DNA from: Actinomycetes bacterium
GTDB lineage: Bacteria > Actinomycetota > Acidimicrobiia > Acidimicrobiales > RAAP-2
Direction: 5' to 3'
Assembly: GCA_021846325.1 (NCBI GenBank)
Contig: JAJZBX010000007.1
Location: 1-64,000 of the forward strand
DNA length: 64,000 bases
Shown piece after piece: positions 62,740 through 64,000 of the stretch. The position numbers and the translations under genes were made by a program. Numbering within the stretch: position 1 is the first letter of the stretch; each line of letters starts with the position of its first letter. The notes beneath the pieces are model-generated. The model was not told where the DNA came from, made no database searches, and saw nothing but the letters and a program-made list of their open reading frames with translations.

Positions 62740-64000
62740 GTGACGAGTGGAGAGGACGTCTGGTCCGCGCTACGTGACTCCATACGCGGTAACGCATCTG
62801 AAGCCGTGTGGACGGCCGGGCTCAATACACTGCGCCTTGTGGATTATCACGATGACGAGCTCGTCATCGGTGCTCCTAATCAGATTCAGTTGCAACGCGT
62901 TCAACAACGCTACCTGCCGTTCATCATCGAGCAGGCACGCCAGATTGTTGGTGAGGACGTCCGTGTTTCATTAACGATCAGTGACCAATTGGTGACGACC
63001 AGTGATGAGGCATCGTCCAACGTCAAGCCGAGCGATGCGCCGACCTCAACGTTTACGCCGAGTATCGATCGACCAGCTCGTCTCGATCCTCGGATGACCT
63101 TTGACTCATTCGTACCGGGACCTTCGAATCGATTGGCTTTCGCGGCGGCCCAGTCAGTGGCTGAAACTCCTGGTCGGGCCTACAACCCGTTGATGATCTA
63201 CGGGAACTCGGGTTTGGGTAAGACCCACCTGCTTCACGCCATTGGTAACTACGTACACGAGAACTACCCCGAACGGAAGGTTCTCTACGTGTCGACCGAG
63301 ACGTTCCTCAACGATTTCATTCGCGCGATCCAAACGCGCACGCAACTGGCACTACACGAGCGCTATCGCGAGAACGATGTGTTGCTTATCGACGACATTC
63401 AGTTCATGGAGACCCGTGGTGAGACCTTCCACGAAGAGATATTTCACACCTACAACGCATTACATGGTGACGGCAAGCAGATTGTGTTGACGTCGGATCG
63501 CTCGCCCCGCGATCTCGCCGGAATTCAAGAGCGCTTTCGGAGTCGTCTCTTGCAGGGCTTGGTCACCGAGATCGATCAACCCGATCTCGAAACCCGAATT
63601 GCCATCCTGCACGCCAAGGCCGAGGCCGAGCACGTTGACCTGCCGCGCGACGTGGCCGAGTGGATAGCCCACCGGGTACGTGACAACATTCGAGAGCTCG
63701 AGGGCTCGGTGACGATGTTGCGAGCCTTCGCGAACCTTCGCCAAGAGCCCATCTCGCTCGACTTGGCGAAGAACCACCTGAACAACCTCGGTCACGAACA
63801 GGTGACGTTGAAGCCTGAAGCCATCCTTGAGGCGGTTTCTGACTACTACGGGCTGTCCGTCGGTGAAATTAAGGGATCGAAGCGTCTCCGGCCCCTGGTG
63901 CACGCCCGACACGTCGCGATGTACCTCATCCGTGAACTTCTCGACAACTATTCGTATCCCATGATTGCGAGAATCTTTGATGGCCGCAACCACACCACGG
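62740..64000 (+). CDS. dnaA: chromosomal replication initiator DnaA (3' end beyond window)
   Basis: 420 codons are present; the frame is open to the end of the window. Domain I begins EDVWSALRDSIRGNASEAVW; the AAA+ core has Walker A GNSGLGKTHLLHA, Walker B LLIDDIQFMETRGE, sensor LTSDRSPRDLAGIQERFRSR; domain IV reaches YPMIARIFDGRNHTT, so only about 25 residues are missing. The GTG at 62740 has GGAGG seven bases upstream. TGTGGAAAA (62703-62711) and TGTGGATTA (62838-62846) each differ from a DnaA box at one base and may serve autoregulation. The 202-bp gap to rpmH holds no gene. Confidence 0.96.
   Translation, partial: MTSGEDVWSALRDSIRGNASEAVWTAGLNTLRLVDYHDDELVIGAPNQIQLQRVQQRYLPFIIEQARQIVGEDVRVSLTISDQLVTTSDEASSNVKPSDAPTSTFTPSIDRPARLDPRMTFDSFVPGPSNRLAFAAAQSVAETPGRAYNPLMIYGNSGLGKTHLLHAIGNYVHENYPERKVLYVSTETFLNDFIRAIQTRTQLALHERYRENDVLLIDDIQFMETRGETFHEEIFHTYNALHGDGKQIVLTSDRSPRDLAGIQERFRSRLLQGLVTEIDQPDLETRIAILHAKAEAEHVDLPRDVAEWIAHRVRDNIRELEGSVTMLRAFANLRQEPISLDLAKNHLNNLGHEQVTLKPEAILEAVSDYYGLSVGEIKGSKRLRPLVHARHVAMYLIRELLDNYSYPMIARIFDGRNHTT

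Overview
The window is a high-GC actinobacterial chromosome segment that ends at the replication-origin end of the chromosome. The order dnaA-rpmH-rnpA-yidD-yidC-jag-rsmG-parA/parB, followed outward by a CwlM-like protein, trxA, trxB, murJ, a DUF6049-type protein and cca, is typical of Actinobacteria. The gene content (DUF5318, PadR-ino1, a Z-prenyl synthase, several cupredoxins) fits class Acidimicrobiia best. That class assignment is an inference; no rRNA gene is present to test it.

Layout. 0.1-0.95 kb: secreted GH25-like protein. 1-9.6 kb: minus-strand sugar operon read from a LacI-type regulator through two permeases and two ATPases to a family-5 binding protein and a GH1 beta-glucosidase, with a double palindromic operator in front. 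9.9-13.1 kb: Z-prenyl diphosphate synthase and PEP synthase. 13.1-15.7 kb: decayed stretch with two gene remnants, a TetR regulator and a short MscS channel. 15.7-19.2 kb: LCP cell-wall ligase and an eight-repeat secreted protein. 19.16-20.66 kb: a TnpB-only element with terminal inverted repeats and an 8-bp target duplication. 20.8-28.5 kb: orphan OmpR-type regulator, PrxQ peroxiredoxin, 2-oxoacid dehydrogenase E1alpha-E1beta-E2, MFS exporter, RlmN and an SDR. 28.5-38.3 kb: an ABC exporter, then a membrane redox cluster (Ig-like anchored protein, NrfD, four-motif Fe-S protein, three cupredoxins and a micro-ORF), divergent from a NarL/NarX-type two-component pair. 38.4-41 kb: membrane protein and a secreted propeller-like protein. 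41.1-49 kb: dnaB, rplI-rpsR-ssb-rpsF, panB, DUF5318, padR, ino1, cca. 49-64 kb: cell envelope, thioredoxin, segregation and origin genes. A 1.4-kb gene-free stretch at 57.9-59.3 kb carries five parS sites.

How the parts work together. The sugar operon imports and hydrolyses a beta-glucoside under a local repressor. The redox cluster looks like a two-subunit quinol/Fe-S module (no molybdopterin subunit) that would exchange electrons with exported copper proteins. Two copies of one palindrome lie in the intergenic region between it and the adjacent two-component system. The last 8 kb supply chromosome segregation, membrane-protein insertion and replication initiation.

Throughout the window, many genes without a Shine-Dalgarno have a TANNNT hexamer five to seven bases before an ATG or GTG start, which suggests widespread leaderless transcription. 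No tRNA, rRNA or CRISPR array was seen.
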